A stretch of 64,000 bases of DNA, taken from contig NC_061866.1 in the NCBI RefSeq assembly GCF_907164915.1, forward strand, positions 45,448,320 through 45,512,319, in the 5' to 3' direction. Position numbers and translations under genes: made by a program. The stretch is from Impatiens glandulifera (taxonomy: Eukaryota > Streptophyta > Magnoliopsida > Ericales > Balsaminaceae). A model generated the notes under the pieces. That model saw only the letters and a list, made by a program, of their open reading frames with translations. It had not been told where the DNA came from and made no database searches. The number at the start of each line of letters is the position of its first letter. The first letter of the stretch is position 1. Shown piece by piece: positions 15,301-29,519 of the stretch.

Positions 15301-15585
15301 ACACCACTAAATTTACATTAAAAAATTTCATTCTTTAACATTAAAAAGAACCAAACTTATAAAATTAATAAAAAAAAATTAAAATAGTGTAAGTTCATAT
15401 TTATATTTATATAAGAATATTTAGTTCATATAAGTTCGTTTATAAAAAATTAAAATATTGTAAGTTCATATATGTATATATATTTTCTTTTAATATAAAT
15501 ATATATTAATTTTATATAAATATTTTTTTTATTATATATTAACATATTGAATTAAATATTATATAAAAACTTCATTTATATTTTT

Positions 15586-15613
15586 TTCCGTACAACGTAG
15601 GATATTTTACTAG
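15586..15613 (+). mobile_element. Helitron-like 3' terminus
   Basis: TCCGTACAACGTAGG followed by ATATTTTACTAG|T resembles the plant Helitron 3' end (short hairpin, spacer, CTRR, host T). It lies just downstream of the Obg fragments. The matching 5' TC end was not located. Confidence 0.55.
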
Positions 15614-16544
15614 TATATATATAATGATGCTTAATTTTTAAAGTGTCCGGATTGCCGGGTCGAGAGCTGTGGTTAATTTGGATACTTGGGTCGGATTGTG
15701 AGTTGACCCGTTTTTAAATTTAAAACGGTTAAAAATAAAATTAAAAATGCTAGAGGTATGTTTCGAACTTGCAACCTAACAAAACAAATACAACTCTTTA
15801 ACCAACTAGACTACAAAGACTTTATATTTTAAATTCAATACCAAATTTGATAAACGCGGGACGTTTTAATATTAATATAAATGATGCTTAATTTTTAAAA
15901 TGTCCGGATTGCCGGGTCGAGAGCTGTGGTTAATTTGGATACTTGGGTCGGATTGTGGGTTGACCCGTTTTTAAATTTAAAACGGTTAAAAATAAAATTA
16001 AAAATGCTAGAGGTATGTTTCGAACTTGCAACCTAACAAAAACAAGTACAACTTTTTAACCAACTAGGCTATAAAGACTTTATATTTTAAATTCATCACC
16101 AAATTTGATAAACGCGGGATGTTTTAATATTAATATAAGTTCAACTTTTTAACTAACTAATATATAATGATGTTGAGTAAATGGATAATTGGGTCGGATT
16201 GTGGTTTGACTCACCATAAACTTAAAAATTAAAAATGCTAGAGGTATGTTTCGAACTTGCAACCTAACAAAACAAATACAAATTTTTAACCAACTAGGCT
16301 ATAAAGACTTTATATTTTAAATTCAACACCAAATTTGATAAACGTGGGACGTTTTAATATTAATATAAGTTCAACTTTTTAACTAATATATAATGATGTT
16401 GAGTAAATGGATAATTGGGTCGGATTGTAGGTTGACTAACCCATAAACTTAAAACGGTTAAAAATAAAATAAAAAATTTTATCCGTAATTTATTTTCACG
16501 GTTTTTATATAATTACTCGTGCAAATGCACGGGCTAAATGCTAG
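15614..16544 (+). mobile_element. non-autonomous Helitron-like element with internal repeats
   Basis: Ends with the hairpin CGTGCAAATGCACGGG, then CTAAATGCTAG before T (16541-16544). Inside are four related repeats of roughly 225-285 bp beginning near 15626, 15879, 16163 and 16388 (AATGATG...GGGTCGGATTGTGG). No protein is encoded. The element at 51536-52278 belongs to the same family and has a clean TC start. Here the start merges into a TA run directly after the previous CTAG. Confidence 0.7.
15748..15820 (-). repeat. tRNA-derived module inside the Helitron-like repeats
   Basis: On the minus strand TAGTCTAGTTGG (15802-15813) fits an RNA polymerase III A box, and AGTTCGAAACA (15760-15770) fits a B box, with starts 43 nt apart, as in tRNA genes. 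There is no paired acceptor stem, so it is not a tRNA gene. The same module recurs near 16003-16075, 16235-16305, 51687-51760 and 51982-52052. Confidence 0.55.
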
Positions 16545-16880
16545 TATTTATATAATATTTGTAATCACGAAGATTATTAATAATTTATTAATATTAAAAT
16601 TTAACTGGTTTGAATTTAAAGTAAATGTATTATAATATTTGTTAATATTATAAATAAAAATATTAAATTAAATTGATAAAATATAAAAAAAAATTAAAAA
16701 TAATGTCACATTTTTAGTGAATTTTTTGTGTATGAGTGGCTTTCAGCCTTCCCAAATCCTACATAAATCAGCCGCTGCATATCACATAGACAGTATTAAA
16801 AAAAATATTAACATAAAAAGAAATCCAAAATTGAAGTTCTAACCAATAAAGCATCTAAATGTTGAAACAAAAATGGTAAA
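16545..16880. other. AT-rich spacer, no gene seen
   Basis: No open frame or repeat boundary could be supported. Confidence 0.5.
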
Positions 16881-16885
16881 AACTA

Positions 16886-17075
16886 ACAACGGCATATTTT
16901 TATTTTATTTTATTAATATACACAAACAAAAAATATTAAAATTATTACATAGACACCGTCATGACAAACATAAATGAACTAACACCGATATCTTTTTATT
17001 TTATTTTATTTTGTTAATATATACAAACAAAAAAATATTAAAATTATTACATAAGTCATGACAGACGTGAATCAT
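16886..17075. repeat. two tandem copies of a ~95-bp repeat
   Basis: The block TTTTTATTTTATTTT...ACAAACAAAAAATATTAAAA ending in ATTACATA and CATGACA occurs at about 16886-16970 and 16981-17067. Confidence 0.7.
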
Positions 17076-17819
17076 TAATATTGTTTGGAAACACTCAAAT
17101 CACAACATTTAAACCACCAACTTCAAACCCATTTTTTTTTAATTATTTAAATATATAGAGACCCAATATTATCAAATATCATATTCACACTCACATTTCT
17201 GAGCTTGTTTGATTTTGTTTTATTAAGTCCTTGATGCAGTTACATCAACTATTTTTCAAAGCGTTGTTTTTCTTTTAAGACCTCAAAATCTTGCAAGAAC
17301 AGTTAAAGAAGCATGTCTTCATCTTTAATAGTAGACCAAGACCAAACCGAATACTAATACTCCATTCGAAGTAGTTCAATCAAGTAAGAATCAGAATCGT
17401 TAATGTGAGAATAATTGAATCTCCTACATTTAGATATAGATAATCAGTTCGATCACGTTTTCTTTTTTACCATATGTCGTTGATCGCTAAAGAACTGTGT
17501 TAATTTTTGTTCGGACTGAGTTAGTGTTTCGACAGTTACTATTGTTCGACAACAACTTCTATCTCATAAATAATCGCTAAATCTTGAGATTGATTAATTA
17601 TAGAATAGTTCTCGTAATATATAAATACATATCTCAATTAACATTAAAAAGTTAAGACTTTAGACAATATGTTTTAAATACCTCACATATGAAGTACATC
17701 TTTCCAATAATTTATAGTTGATTTATTCATGAATTGAGATCATTGTTGTACACCATAGCAATATTATGCTCGATTTAGTTTAAATATAACCATATTTCAA
17801 TAAGTCTCATCGACTTATT

Positions 17820-18430
17820 CGGTTCATTTGTAGATTTTTGCAATTTTATGTAATTTGATACCCCTTAATGAGTTATTGATTAAATATTTGTAATTTTTTG
17901 CAGTTTTATACATTTTATTGGGTTTATAATTAGATTTTTGCAATTTTACTATTAGTTTAATACTCTTCAATGAGTTCATAATTAGATTTATGCAATTATT
18001 ATACAGTTTGATACCCATCCATGGTTAATAATTAGATTTTTACCATTTTTTTATGCAGTTTGATATCTTAATTTTACAATTTTATTTTATGTAGTTTGAT
18101 ACCCATAACTATGGGTGTTTTAGCAGATTTACTACTCATTAGGCCACATTGATAAATATCATCGATATCATTTGTAATTTCGAGACCAATAAAAGAATTT
18201 TATAATTTCAAAATCTTTAATTTTAGAATTAATGGATTTTACAAGTATACATAATAATGTTTTTTTATTATATTAATATCATCGGTATTATTATGTTCAA
18301 TTTTGAGACCAATAATGAATTTTGCAATTTTAAAGTCTTTGATTTTGATTTAGAATCAATGAATCTTACAAGTATCAATATTAATATTTTTTTGTTACAT
18401 GAATATCATTAGCATCACGTTCGATTTGGA
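17820..18430. repeat. degenerate short tandem repeats
   Basis: 17820-18120 holds about four diverged copies of a ~75-bp unit (ATTAGATTTTTGCAATTTTA with GTTTGATACCC). 18175-18430 holds two copies of a ~120-bp unit (GAGACCAATAA...GAATCAATGAATCTTACAAG). No coding potential recognised. Confidence 0.6.
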
Positions 18431-18479
18431 GACAATTTTTTTTTTTTTTGCAATTTTGAGATATATTTTATCAAAATTT

Positions 18480-19600
18480 GAATCAATTAAAATTTTGTTT
18501 CGGTAATGTTTGATATATTATTTTCAACCATCAAAATATCATCTACATATATGAGTAGAATTATAATTTTATGATCATTATGTATAATATATAGACAATG
18601 ATCCTATACTAATTTTCATTAATTTGTAACTCAGTCACTAAATCATTATGCGACTCTTCATTATATTCATTATCTTTATCTTAAGATGATGATATATTAT
18701 CACTCTTTCTAGGATTTTTATCTTTTCATTTGTGTTCTTATTAAATGGAAAATATTTTCATTAAATGTCACTATTTTATTTGAATCAATTTGATATAATA
18801 CGTATCCTTTTTTTTATTTAAAGGATATCCTACAAATATGCATTTGAGGATTATTCTTAATCATATAACATAAACATTCAAAAACTTTGAAAATTCTATA
18901 ATAATTTTCACATTTGTTCACTATTGAAATATGGAGTTTTCCAATTTAAAACTTTTATTGCTAATATGTTTATTAAAAATGTTGAAGTGAAAAATGATAA
19001 TGACCAAAATGTATTGGTAAATTTGAATGATTCAACAAATATCTAGCTACTTCGGTTGAATGTATGTGTTTTCTCTCTACACTCCCGTGGTGTGTTGTTG
19101 TGAGGTGCAACCACATATTCTTTAGTGAATAATTTCTATTTCGTTAAAAAAAAATGTGTATATTTAGAATTAACAAATTCTGTCACATTATTATTTCTAA
19201 CTATTTTAATACTTCTTTCCTATTGATTCTTAACTAATGTGAGATTTTAATTTTATCAAATATATTTGTTTTGAAAGTTGTTTTATCTTTCAAGAGAAAT
19301 GTTCATGTACATATTGAGTAATCATCTACTATAAATAACATAAAATATGTATTAGGTTATGAATCTTTTTTATAAGGTCCATCCATCAATGTGTATAAGA
19401 TAAAAAAATATTTTTTATAACTAAAGTGCTATTATCACTTTTCATTATTTTAATATTGAAGTCGAATTGATTTTTAGCCCTAAGAACACAAATCAATGTG
19501 TATAATACACAATATTCTTTTATATTTTCTTATTTAGTTATTATATATACAGTAGGTTGTAAAGGTTCCTCTACTAATTGCATATTTTTACTTAACAAAT
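18480..19600 (-). pseudogene. Ty1/copia relic, integrase to reverse transcriptase
   Basis: Reading the minus strand: integrase pieces near 19290-19400 (an IDDYS-like motif and KDKTTF) and 19020-19110 (decayed APHTPQQ-like motif, then SNLPIHFW-like residues), the LINxLxxKVLNWKTPYF block near 18920-19000, a GYP-KKGYVLYQ block near 18790-18830, and YVDDILMV of the reverse transcriptase near 18535-18555. Every block is in a different frame or broken by stops. No LTRs recognised; edges are approximate. Confidence 0.7.
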
Positions 19601-20530
19601 GCTCTTAAAATGACAATAGAAAAATATAGTATGTCAATATTTCAGTATGGGCCTTTTGTCATTAAAATAAATAATATGTAATTTATATTATTGTTTACAA
19701 TGCAAATATTAGTATAATATATCTCGAAATCAAAACATAAATCATAATTATTTATATTAATCAATGTCTCACTTACAAAATTATGAATATTTAGTCTCAA
19801 CCAAGGGGAACTAGACTCGTTAAAGTTGTTGCACTTAGTTTGGAAGATTTGTTTTTAGGATTTTTCTTTCTTTTCTTTTTGTTTTGTCTTTAGTTTATGT
19901 TCCATTCATTTTTTTTTTTTTTTTTTGTATATTTCAAAAGTTTTTTTTTCTTAAGCCATTTTTCTGTTAAATAAGTTTTATTTAATTTAACCGCTTAGAA
20001 AAATATGAAAAGGAGACAAATAGAAAAAAAAAAGTGTCAAAACACTTGAAGACAATGACCAATATTTTTGAATGAAATTAAACTTGGAAATATTTTTTGT
20101 TTTACAAAAAAAATCAAATGCTTATAAATGTCATAGAAATTAAACGTTATTGATGATGAATTCACGTTTTAAATGAATGTTCAATAAAGAGTTACTGTGT
20201 AGATAGACAAGTGAATAATGTATTTTTTTTCTCAGAATTTCAATTTAAGAATTAAGTCATTTAATTTATCAAATAAAGATGAGAATAAGTGTTGATCACA
20301 ATGTTCTTCTTTTTGCATTTTTTCATGTTTCTGTTTGTTACTCATCTTAGAAACAGATGTCACTTCCTTTACAATCGAACCAACATATTCAATTGAGACA
20401 AACTTATTCTATTTCTCTCCGTTACAGTGTATAATACTAGATGTCATAGCATATATATATATTTTACAATAATTAATATTATTACTGGATTATTAATATA
20501 GGTAAACAATCTTTCACAAGTAAGTTTTAG
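19601..20530. other. AT-rich spacer, no gene seen
   Basis: Long T runs near 19900-19950 and short repeats only. It may include further decayed copia sequence. Confidence 0.45.
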
Positions 20531-20544
20531 AGGAGTTCAAACTT

Positions 20545-20680
20545 TCTAAAGGAGCCAAGCACGAGCAATTCGTGAGCTCAACTAAACTCATACGAGCTCG
20601 ATTGTAAAAGCTCGAAACGAGTTCGAGCCAAGCTCGAGCCTTACACTGTCCGGCTCGACACGGCTGTACGGCTCATTTTT
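20545..20680. repeat. GAGCTCG-rich direct repeat, left copy
   Basis: About 90 bp (CTCATACGAGCTCGATTGTA, AAAGCTCGAAACGAG, TTCGAGCC, CGAGCCTTACACTG) recur at 21875-21960 in the same orientation. The intervening 1.2 kb is AT-rich without a recognised protein. Such GAGCTCGAGC-rich ends are seen in several plant transposon groups, but no terminal inverted repeat or target duplication could be fixed. Confidence 0.6.
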
Positions 20681-21874
20681 TAAATTTATCTTTCAAAAAA
20701 ATATATTTTCTTAGTTAATAGTCTTTTTAACTCTTTTTAAAATTTATCAAATATTTTGATATTTAAAGTGTACTAGGCGGCACGAAAAAGATATTTAAAT
20801 TTTATTTTAATTGTTAATTGTGATACTTGAAAACAAGCAATTTTGAAAAATAAATAAAAATTACACTTAAAATGTCTTCTTACAAACTTGTTTACACATG
20901 AATAAAAAACTAAACATTAAAATAATCTCTTACAAATTACTCATAGAAATGAAAAAAAAAGTAAAAATGAAAAATTTTGTTTTCTTACAAACTTATTTAC
21001 ACATGAAATGAAAAGAAACTACTGAAAAGAAATAGTTTTTACAAACTTGTCACTTAAAAAAATGAAGAAAAATTAATTCACTCATTATCTTGATTGTCTT
21101 TGAGAATAAGTGATTCTAGGCACTTTAGTGTTGTCTACTGTTTCTAGACCTAGCATTAGAAGAAACACATTTTTTTGCTAGTCTAGAAATTATTTTGACT
21201 GCCTCTTCCGAACATTCTTAAGTAACAATCAAAATTCACTGTCTAGTTGACATGGCATGATCAGCCATTTCAAATATATTTTTATTTTTCTTTGGACAAT
21301 CATCAGCTGCAATTGGAAGTTTTTTTTTTTTACAACTTTTCTTTTTTCGGTTGGGCGGGTTTTTGTTTGGTTAGGCAGACTCCCCATATTTCTTATATAT
21401 CATACTTCATTATCATCTGAAACATTATAACTCCCATGCTGCTGTGTTGATTTTTGGTTAATTTATGAAATTAATTATTAAAAAATAAATAAAAACTTTT
21501 ACCTCATTTATCGTCACGATGTTGTGTTTCAGATGGCACACTACAAATCCTTTTGAGTTGATATATTGAATAGCTTTGAAATCTATTTTTAAATGCGAAT
21601 ACAAGTCCTTCATTTTCTTGCATAAATTCCTAAAAAGAAGGTTTATGTAAAAAAGATTAAATTATAAATTTAATTATATAAAACAGTTATAATTTTATTT
21701 ACTATTTAAGCTATCTGGTAAAGCTTTTGAAAGATTATAGGGGAGTAATTCTAAAAGTAGAGAAGGAAAAAATTTTATTTTTAAAGAATCCATAAAATTT
21801 CACAACATTTTGATGTTGAAACTTGGTTAATGCATCTTTCTCTACCTAATAACCATAAAAAATAACAAATTAAG

Positions 21875-21965
21875 TTTCAACTGAACTCATACGAGCTCGA
21901 TTGTAAAAGCTCGAAATGAGTTCGAGCCGAGCACGAGCCTTACACTGCTTGGCACGGCTCAATTT
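21875..21965. repeat. GAGCTCG-rich direct repeat, right copy
   Basis: Direct copy of the motif block at 20545-20680 with a few substitutions (GAAATGAG for GAAACGAG; GCTTGGCACGGCTC for the longer left version). Confidence 0.6.
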
Positions 21966-22627
21966 CATCCTTACAAATTAAGTTAAACTTGAAAACAATT
22001 GATTAAATAAATAAATAACATATACTATTATCATTATCATTATTATTAATAGTGTTTGGATTAATTAGATGGAAATTATTATTTTTCTTTTATAACAAAA
22101 TTAATATTAATATCTGATCTTAATTTTTAATATTTTATTTAATTTAAAATATAAAATAATATTGTTTTCAGCATAATATTTTTAAAATATAATATATATA
22201 TATATATCAATAAAAAAAAATATAAACACCTAATATTAATGGCTCATATATACTAGTTATATATTTTCATAAATAAAAAACTTAAAATAAAAATGATCCC
22301 AAAACTTTTACGCTAGGTTAACCTTCTATTTTTAGACTCAAATATACAACTCTTAAGCAATCTTGTACCAATGTAATTTTTATAGAATAATTTGGTAAAC
22401 TGATATTTATATAAAATAATTAATTTAAGAACGTTCTCCGTATAAATTAAAATAAAAATAGTTTATAAAATGACTAATTGGATAGAGCACATTTGCTTGT
22501 ATATATGGTTTTGGGTAATAATTTTTATTTATTTATTTATTTTTATATTTCACAAAATGATAAAAAATAAATTATCGGAAAATTTGTCGGCGGCGGAGAC
22601 GGAAGCCGGGCAGAGGTGGCCTGAGAC

Positions 22628-22830
22628 TAGGGTTGGGGAAAATTACCGATATTAAAGGTATATCGAAAATATCGTACCGTAATATATCGAAAATATCGAC
22701 TTTTAATGTATACCAAAAAAAAGGTAAGGTATGATACCGATACCGTAATTATTGGTACGGTAAGGTATGAGATTTTTAAAATTTTGGTATATCGAGATAT
22801 ACCGAAATATCGAAATAGTATTTATAAGTT

Positions 22831-22923
<93 letters not shown>

Positions 22924-23305
22924 TTATAAGAGAATAATTAAATAGATTTGATATTAATTTAATTATAAAAATATAATTTTTGAAGAATATTAAAATATAA
23001 TTATACTGAAATATTATTCAATATATGCAATCTCTACCTTATTGATGAGATTGTTTTTTTTTTTAAATTAATATATTTTTTAGGTATCAAAGGTATAATA
23101 CCGATACCGTACCGAAAATAAGGTATACCGAAATTAAGGTAAGGTAAAGGTAAGATTTTTTTGTATATCGAAATTAAGGTATATCGAAATAAGGTATATC
23201 GAAATCAAGGTAAGGTAAAGGTATGCATATTTTGCATACCGAAATTTTAGGTAAGGTATAAGATATGAATAAAATATTAAGGTATACCGTACCGACCCAC
23301 CCCTA
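22628..23305. mobile_element. hAT-like non-autonomous element
   Basis: Ends TAGGGTTGGG and (complement) TAGGGGTGGG are imperfect terminal inverted repeats. The flanking octamers CCTGAGAC (22620-22627) and CCTGGGAC (23306-23313) match at 7 of 8 positions, as expected for an hAT 8-bp target duplication. The interior is a dense iteration of GGTATACCG/GATACCGTACCG-type words plus a TA microsatellite at 22835-22921. It encodes no transposase. Confidence 0.75.
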
Positions 23306-23623
23306 CCTGGGACAAGTTTGAGCGAGTCAACTAGGCCTAACCCTAGCCCTGGTCAACCCGACTAACGGACCAAACCAAACGGGATTTAATTAATAGGCAT
23401 ATCGCCACTTTTGCAAAATGGTGAACTGTTCATCCATCTTCAATGTGCATGCATAGTTTTCTTTTATCCATTCCCATCTTCCATTTGGCAATCTTCTTGA
23501 GTCAGAGATAATTCATTTTGAAAGAAAATTTTTGGGCAACCCTCATTCATCGGACTACCATCGAAGCTACGAGCCACCAAAATAAGGTCATAGGATCATA
23601 AATAATCAAATCATATTCAAGCC

Positions 23624-23866
<243 letters not shown>

Positions 23867-25121
23867 CCACTCCTCAAGTTTAAAATGGTAGAGTAGAGAT
23901 CAACTTGAATTTGCTCAATAACATGTAAAAACGACCCGACAAAAGAGACTTGGTGAAGACATCTGTAGTCTGATGTTCGGTAGACACGTACCGTAATTGT
24001 ATAGTACCAGCACCAACATGTTACTGTACAAAGTGACAATCGATATCGATGTGTTTAGTGCGCTCATTAAACACATCACTATGAGATATTTGAATAACAT
24101 TTTGACTATCACAATGAAATCGGTGGCTAGCGGTTGAGGATTGCCAAGATTGGAGAGAAGTCGTTGAATCTAAAAAAACTCAGAAGTAGAATCAGCAAAC
24201 GCACGATACTCTGACTCAACATGAAACGAGAAATGACTGTCTATTTATTGATTCGCTAGGAAACAAGAGAATCCCTCAAGAAGAAAACAATAACCAGTGA
24301 TGGAGCGGCAATCAGTGGGATCGCTTGCCCAATCAACATCCGAGTAACCAGAGAGTACCAATGATGAATCAACAGATAAGTGAAGACAATGTAAGAGAGT
24401 GCCCTTAATATAACGGAGAATACGTAACACAGTAGAGTGATCGGATGGTAGAGAAGAAATCGTTTATGGATTGTCCTAACTCATGTTTCAATATATGTAA
24501 CAGACTCAACAACTAATAGTGGTGCATTTCTTCGGTAGCTTGAAATCGATCATTCAAACAATCCCAAGCTATCTTATCGGTATTCATTCGTCGAATCTGA
24601 ATCTGGATATTCTAATATGACGTATTTCGAATCCAGATAAGAATAGTATGATTTTTACTATCTCAGTCATCAATAGACACACAATATTCGTCAATTTCTT
24701 TTGTAGTCGACGAAGTAGAGGAAGATCCAACAGGTTTTATATAGTGAAGTCACCTGTGACATATCGCCACAACTTCTTATCAATTAAAAAACTCTTTATA
24801 AATTCGGACCACAAATCATAATCATCTCCTGACAACATAACCGTAATACCATGCATTCACACGATCCATATTGGAGACATAAATGAAGAATCAAGACAGA
24901 AAAATATCAATAACTAGTCAAAAAAATATCAAAATATTTAGTAAAGAATTCAGATTTTTCAACGAATCCGAAAATAGTAGACAATTCAGAAAACCAAATC
25001 AGATCCGAAAATAAAAAGAATAGTCAAAATCAAAATATGACTGCACAGGTGCGTCGATAATTGAAGTCGAACTGGATTGCGGCGAATGTTAGCAATATCT
25101 GATGGCAGCGATTGTGATACC

Positions 25122-25262
25122 ATGTCGGAAATATTTTTTATGTTTATATAATATAAAATTGATATGATAATAAGGTTTATCTTAGTGCCCAAGTTAGAGC
25201 AACCTTTAAATGAGCTGCAAACTCTAGATGGGCTAAACCACATAATATATTCGGCCAAAACA
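25122..25262 (-). repeat. 5' LTR of the copia deletion derivative
   Basis: Runs TGTTTTGGCC to CCGACA on the minus strand and is followed at once by the TGGTATCA primer-binding site. Confidence 0.7.
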
Positions 25263-25968
25263 CAATGCATCACACATAACGACTTAAAAACATGATTGAA
25301 GACAAGAACATGGCACGATTCAGAACAGAAAACCTCTGAAGCTTCCAACGAGGATTGACATAGCTATGATGCACCATAATTTGTCCATGAGCTATAAAAA
25401 TGTTCACAACACAATGAAGAACAATTTTGAAGGACGAGCTAAGTCGTGGGAGCTAACGGGAGATAACATGGACTTCCACTAAAATGAAGTCCAATTGTGT
25501 TGCTCCATTAAGCACCTATGACCTACAAAATTGAAGGCATGGGAGTTCGCTTCAATTTGATACTAAGCTCGAACCCACATGCATGGTATACCGATTTAGA
25601 GCTAGCCCTTAAGCTACCTATGTCGGGTTTTGGTTATTAAAACTTCAGTTAATGATCAAGGGAGATAGGGTGCATCATACTGGACGAGCCACCTACATAA
25701 ATTGATGGCTTGAAGAGCAGCTACGCGTAGGAATTGACATCAGCCCGTTATTCATCTTGTGTCGACCGGTAAACACCCCGCAAGTCAGTTATCACGAGCT
25801 GACATCCTCGTTTTTTAACAAGCAAGAACTTTTGCTAGGGTACACAATTTGGAGTGAATGAACTACCAAAAGAAAGACTCGGAGGATACCTTACTAGATC
25901 ACCCAATCTCATCCTCAAAGACTCCCTATTTCACCATAGTCAAGCACTAAAACTTCGGGCCAAAGTTT
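25263..25968. other. unrecognised spacer of higher GC
   Basis: Less AT-rich than its surroundings, but I find no open frame or repeat end. It may be an old transposon interior. Confidence 0.4.
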
Positions 25969-26568
25969 TGTTGGGAAAATGTATTCTTCAAAACAGAACG
26001 CTTTCCCAATTAACTGAGTATAAGAGATGAGCAAAACAGAATGAAATCAAAACAATAATGCAAGACAAGATTTAGTGTGAAAACCTCTCATCAAATTGAG
26101 AGTAAAATCACGGGACCAGTCATGCCACTTAACAATTCACTATCATCAACAAAGTTACAAACAAGGGTTCTCTCTAGATATAAATTAGAGTCACTTATCA
26201 ATTGCACCAGGATCACACAATAATCTTGACAAATAACAACTAAGAGCAGAAAGAGTAAGATCAACCAACCTTATCAATTCTGCAACCAAAAAACAGATCT
26301 TCACCGTTTAGAACGTAGCCCCAGAAATAACCAACAAGCAGTTAACGTTTGATGTCGATCAAACGGTAAAAACTCCGGAAAACGGAAATCTTCTACAGCT
26401 GCTACCTCAAACCCTTGAATATGTTTTTGCTTTGATCGATCTCTTGGTGTTTTCAAAACCCAGTTAACCTAAAGCGGAAAAATAATGTTCCTTCACATTA
26501 TATATCGTGGGCCTAAATAAAGCCTACATCAAGTTGGGTCTCTCCAACTAAGAGGACAAAACCCAACA
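25969..26568 (-). mobile_element. solo copia LTR
   Basis: A 600-bp segment bounded by TGTTGGG and CCCAACA. On the minus strand it holds a TATA-like TATATAATGTGAAGG near the start and the GTGAAAACCTCTCATC...GAGAG...TCACGG hairpin block near 26075-26115, shared with the LTR at 1136-1572. No internal domain follows. The flanking pentamers (AGTTT/AGTAA) match only at three positions, so the target duplication is decayed or the edges are slightly off. Confidence 0.65.
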
Positions 26569-27150
26569 AGTAATTTCTCATAATTAATTAATTAATAGAG
26601 TTAGATATTTAACACAATTCTTTGCCCTAAGTTTTGAAGCATCTTAACTACCTAAGAGAAAATTAGAGTCGTTGAACTACTCTCTATAGAAATTCACCAT
26701 TTTTTTTCCAATGCCATGGCAGGAGTTCTAAACCTTCCGTAAAAGCTATGAGCGACTCTCTATGAACCTTAGAAGCTTATTTTGAATCGTTCATAGGTTA
26801 TTCTAGGTTTATGTAAGTCTTCTAATTTATTGTAATTCAACTTTGAATAATAGAAATTAATTATGCATTTATGTGTATTTGTTTGTTCAATTGTATAATT
26901 GATTGGTTATAATCCATATTATTGACCCTAAGTTGTTTATTGAACGTGTGATAGCACCTAATTGCTCATTTGATCATCGTATATGAGTTTTCATTTTCAG
27001 CCGAAAGTTGATTATTATTAGAAACACAAGTATATATCATAACTAACTAGTCATTCCCAAATAAGCAAACGGATGAAAATGGATGATCGAAATAAAATTA
27101 AGAAATGACCAACAACTCACAATAACGTCACATGTGTTTATTGATAATAC
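26569..27150. other. 3' flank of the reductase gene
   Basis: No gene seen. 27010-27150 probably includes the 3' untranslated region of the minus-strand reductase, because it resembles the flank of the dead copy at 6260-6340. Confidence 0.5.
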
Positions 27151-28515
<1,365 letters not shown>

Positions 28516-28949
28516 ATTCTTTCAAGATCTTAATTACCTCTTTATGATTCAATGGGCATGAACTAGTATTAATAATTAAGGAGGAAAAAGAAGAGCTAGC
28601 ACGTTTCGGCATATTAATTAGCTATGCATGTGGACTTGTTTGCAATAATTTAATTCTTTAATTCATATATCAATCCTTAAATTATTTGAATCATTTCTTT
28701 CTCATTTATGATTGGCACATATTATGGCAAAAGTAAAAATTATAAAAAAAAGTTACAGTTAGTTTGAGATTCTTCCTTCTCCTTCAGTTTCATCATGTAT
28801 AAAAGTAGCAATAGCAATCCTTGAATTACTATTGAATCAAAAAAAAAAAAAAATATTACTATAAAATAAGACATGTCGCTATATCTCAATTTATAAGTAG
28901 GTAATCCTAACTTGTTGTCGTTATTGCTTTCAGTATTTTCACTATTTTA
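28516..28949. other. 5' flank of the reductase gene
   Basis: Contains the presumed minus-strand promoter; no single TATA box or operator could be assigned with confidence. An A run lies at 28840-28853. Confidence 0.4.
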
Positions 28950-29214
28950 GAACTAGTTCTCTTTGGGTTTTTTTAAAATTCCATTCAAAATTAATTTTCT
29001 AATCAATATTTTTCAACAATCATGTCACTCATTTCATTAACCAAAATACTAAAATACCTTATATTTTAAATTATTATTTTTTATTTTATTCATATATATC
29101 AATACTTTTTAAGTATTTTTACAAAAAATAATCACCACGTCTTCAAAATTATCACCAATCATTATTTTTTTCTCTCTATAGGTTTTTTTCAAAAAATCTC
29201 ATCCGAACAAGGCG
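28950..29214 (-). mobile_element. Tourist-like MITE, reverse orientation
   Basis: A 265-bp AT-rich element. Its right end CCGAACAAGGC is the complement of the GCCTTGTTCGG end of the 264-bp copy at 38805-39068, and TTA flanks both sides (28947-28949 and 29215-29217). The left end is degraded. Confidence 0.6.
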
Positions 29215-29258
29215 TTAATAAATATTTAAAATTACTTTCTGTTTTGGTCAATTGCGAT

Positions 29259-29487
29259 CAGGGGCGAAGCCAGGATTTGAAACCTACCCGGGCTAATTTT
29301 TTTATTAAAAAAATCTATCCGGGCTAGTTTTATAGTTTGCTGTCACCAATGCCTTTTAGCGACGAAAAATAACCTTTTAGCGACGGAAAATAACCAATAA
29401 CGACGGTGGTTTACCGTCGTTATTGATAAAATACATAAGGCTCCCCGGGCTACAGCCCGGGCCAGCTTGCACTTGGCTCCGCCCCTG
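29259..29487. mobile_element. hAT MITE, copy 1
   Basis: 229 bp with terminal inverted repeats CAGGGGCGAAGCCAGG and (complement) CAGGGGCGGAGCCAAG, flanked by a perfect 8-bp target duplication ATTGCGAT (29251-29258, 29488-29495). Inside are an inner palindrome (AACGACGGTGGTTTACCGTCGTT) and paired CCGGGCT/AGCCCGG words. No coding capacity. Copy 2 of identical length lies at 46409-46637. Confidence 0.9.
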
Positions 29488-29519
29488 ATTGCGATGTGAA
29501 AAGAAAACTACGACACTTT

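Noticed and set aside
15748..15820. Functional tRNA gene
   Set aside because: A and B boxes are present, but acceptor and anticodon stems do not pair.
22706..22945. 79-codon frame rich in Tyr/Ile
   Set aside because: Translation of the TA microsatellite inside the hAT-like element.
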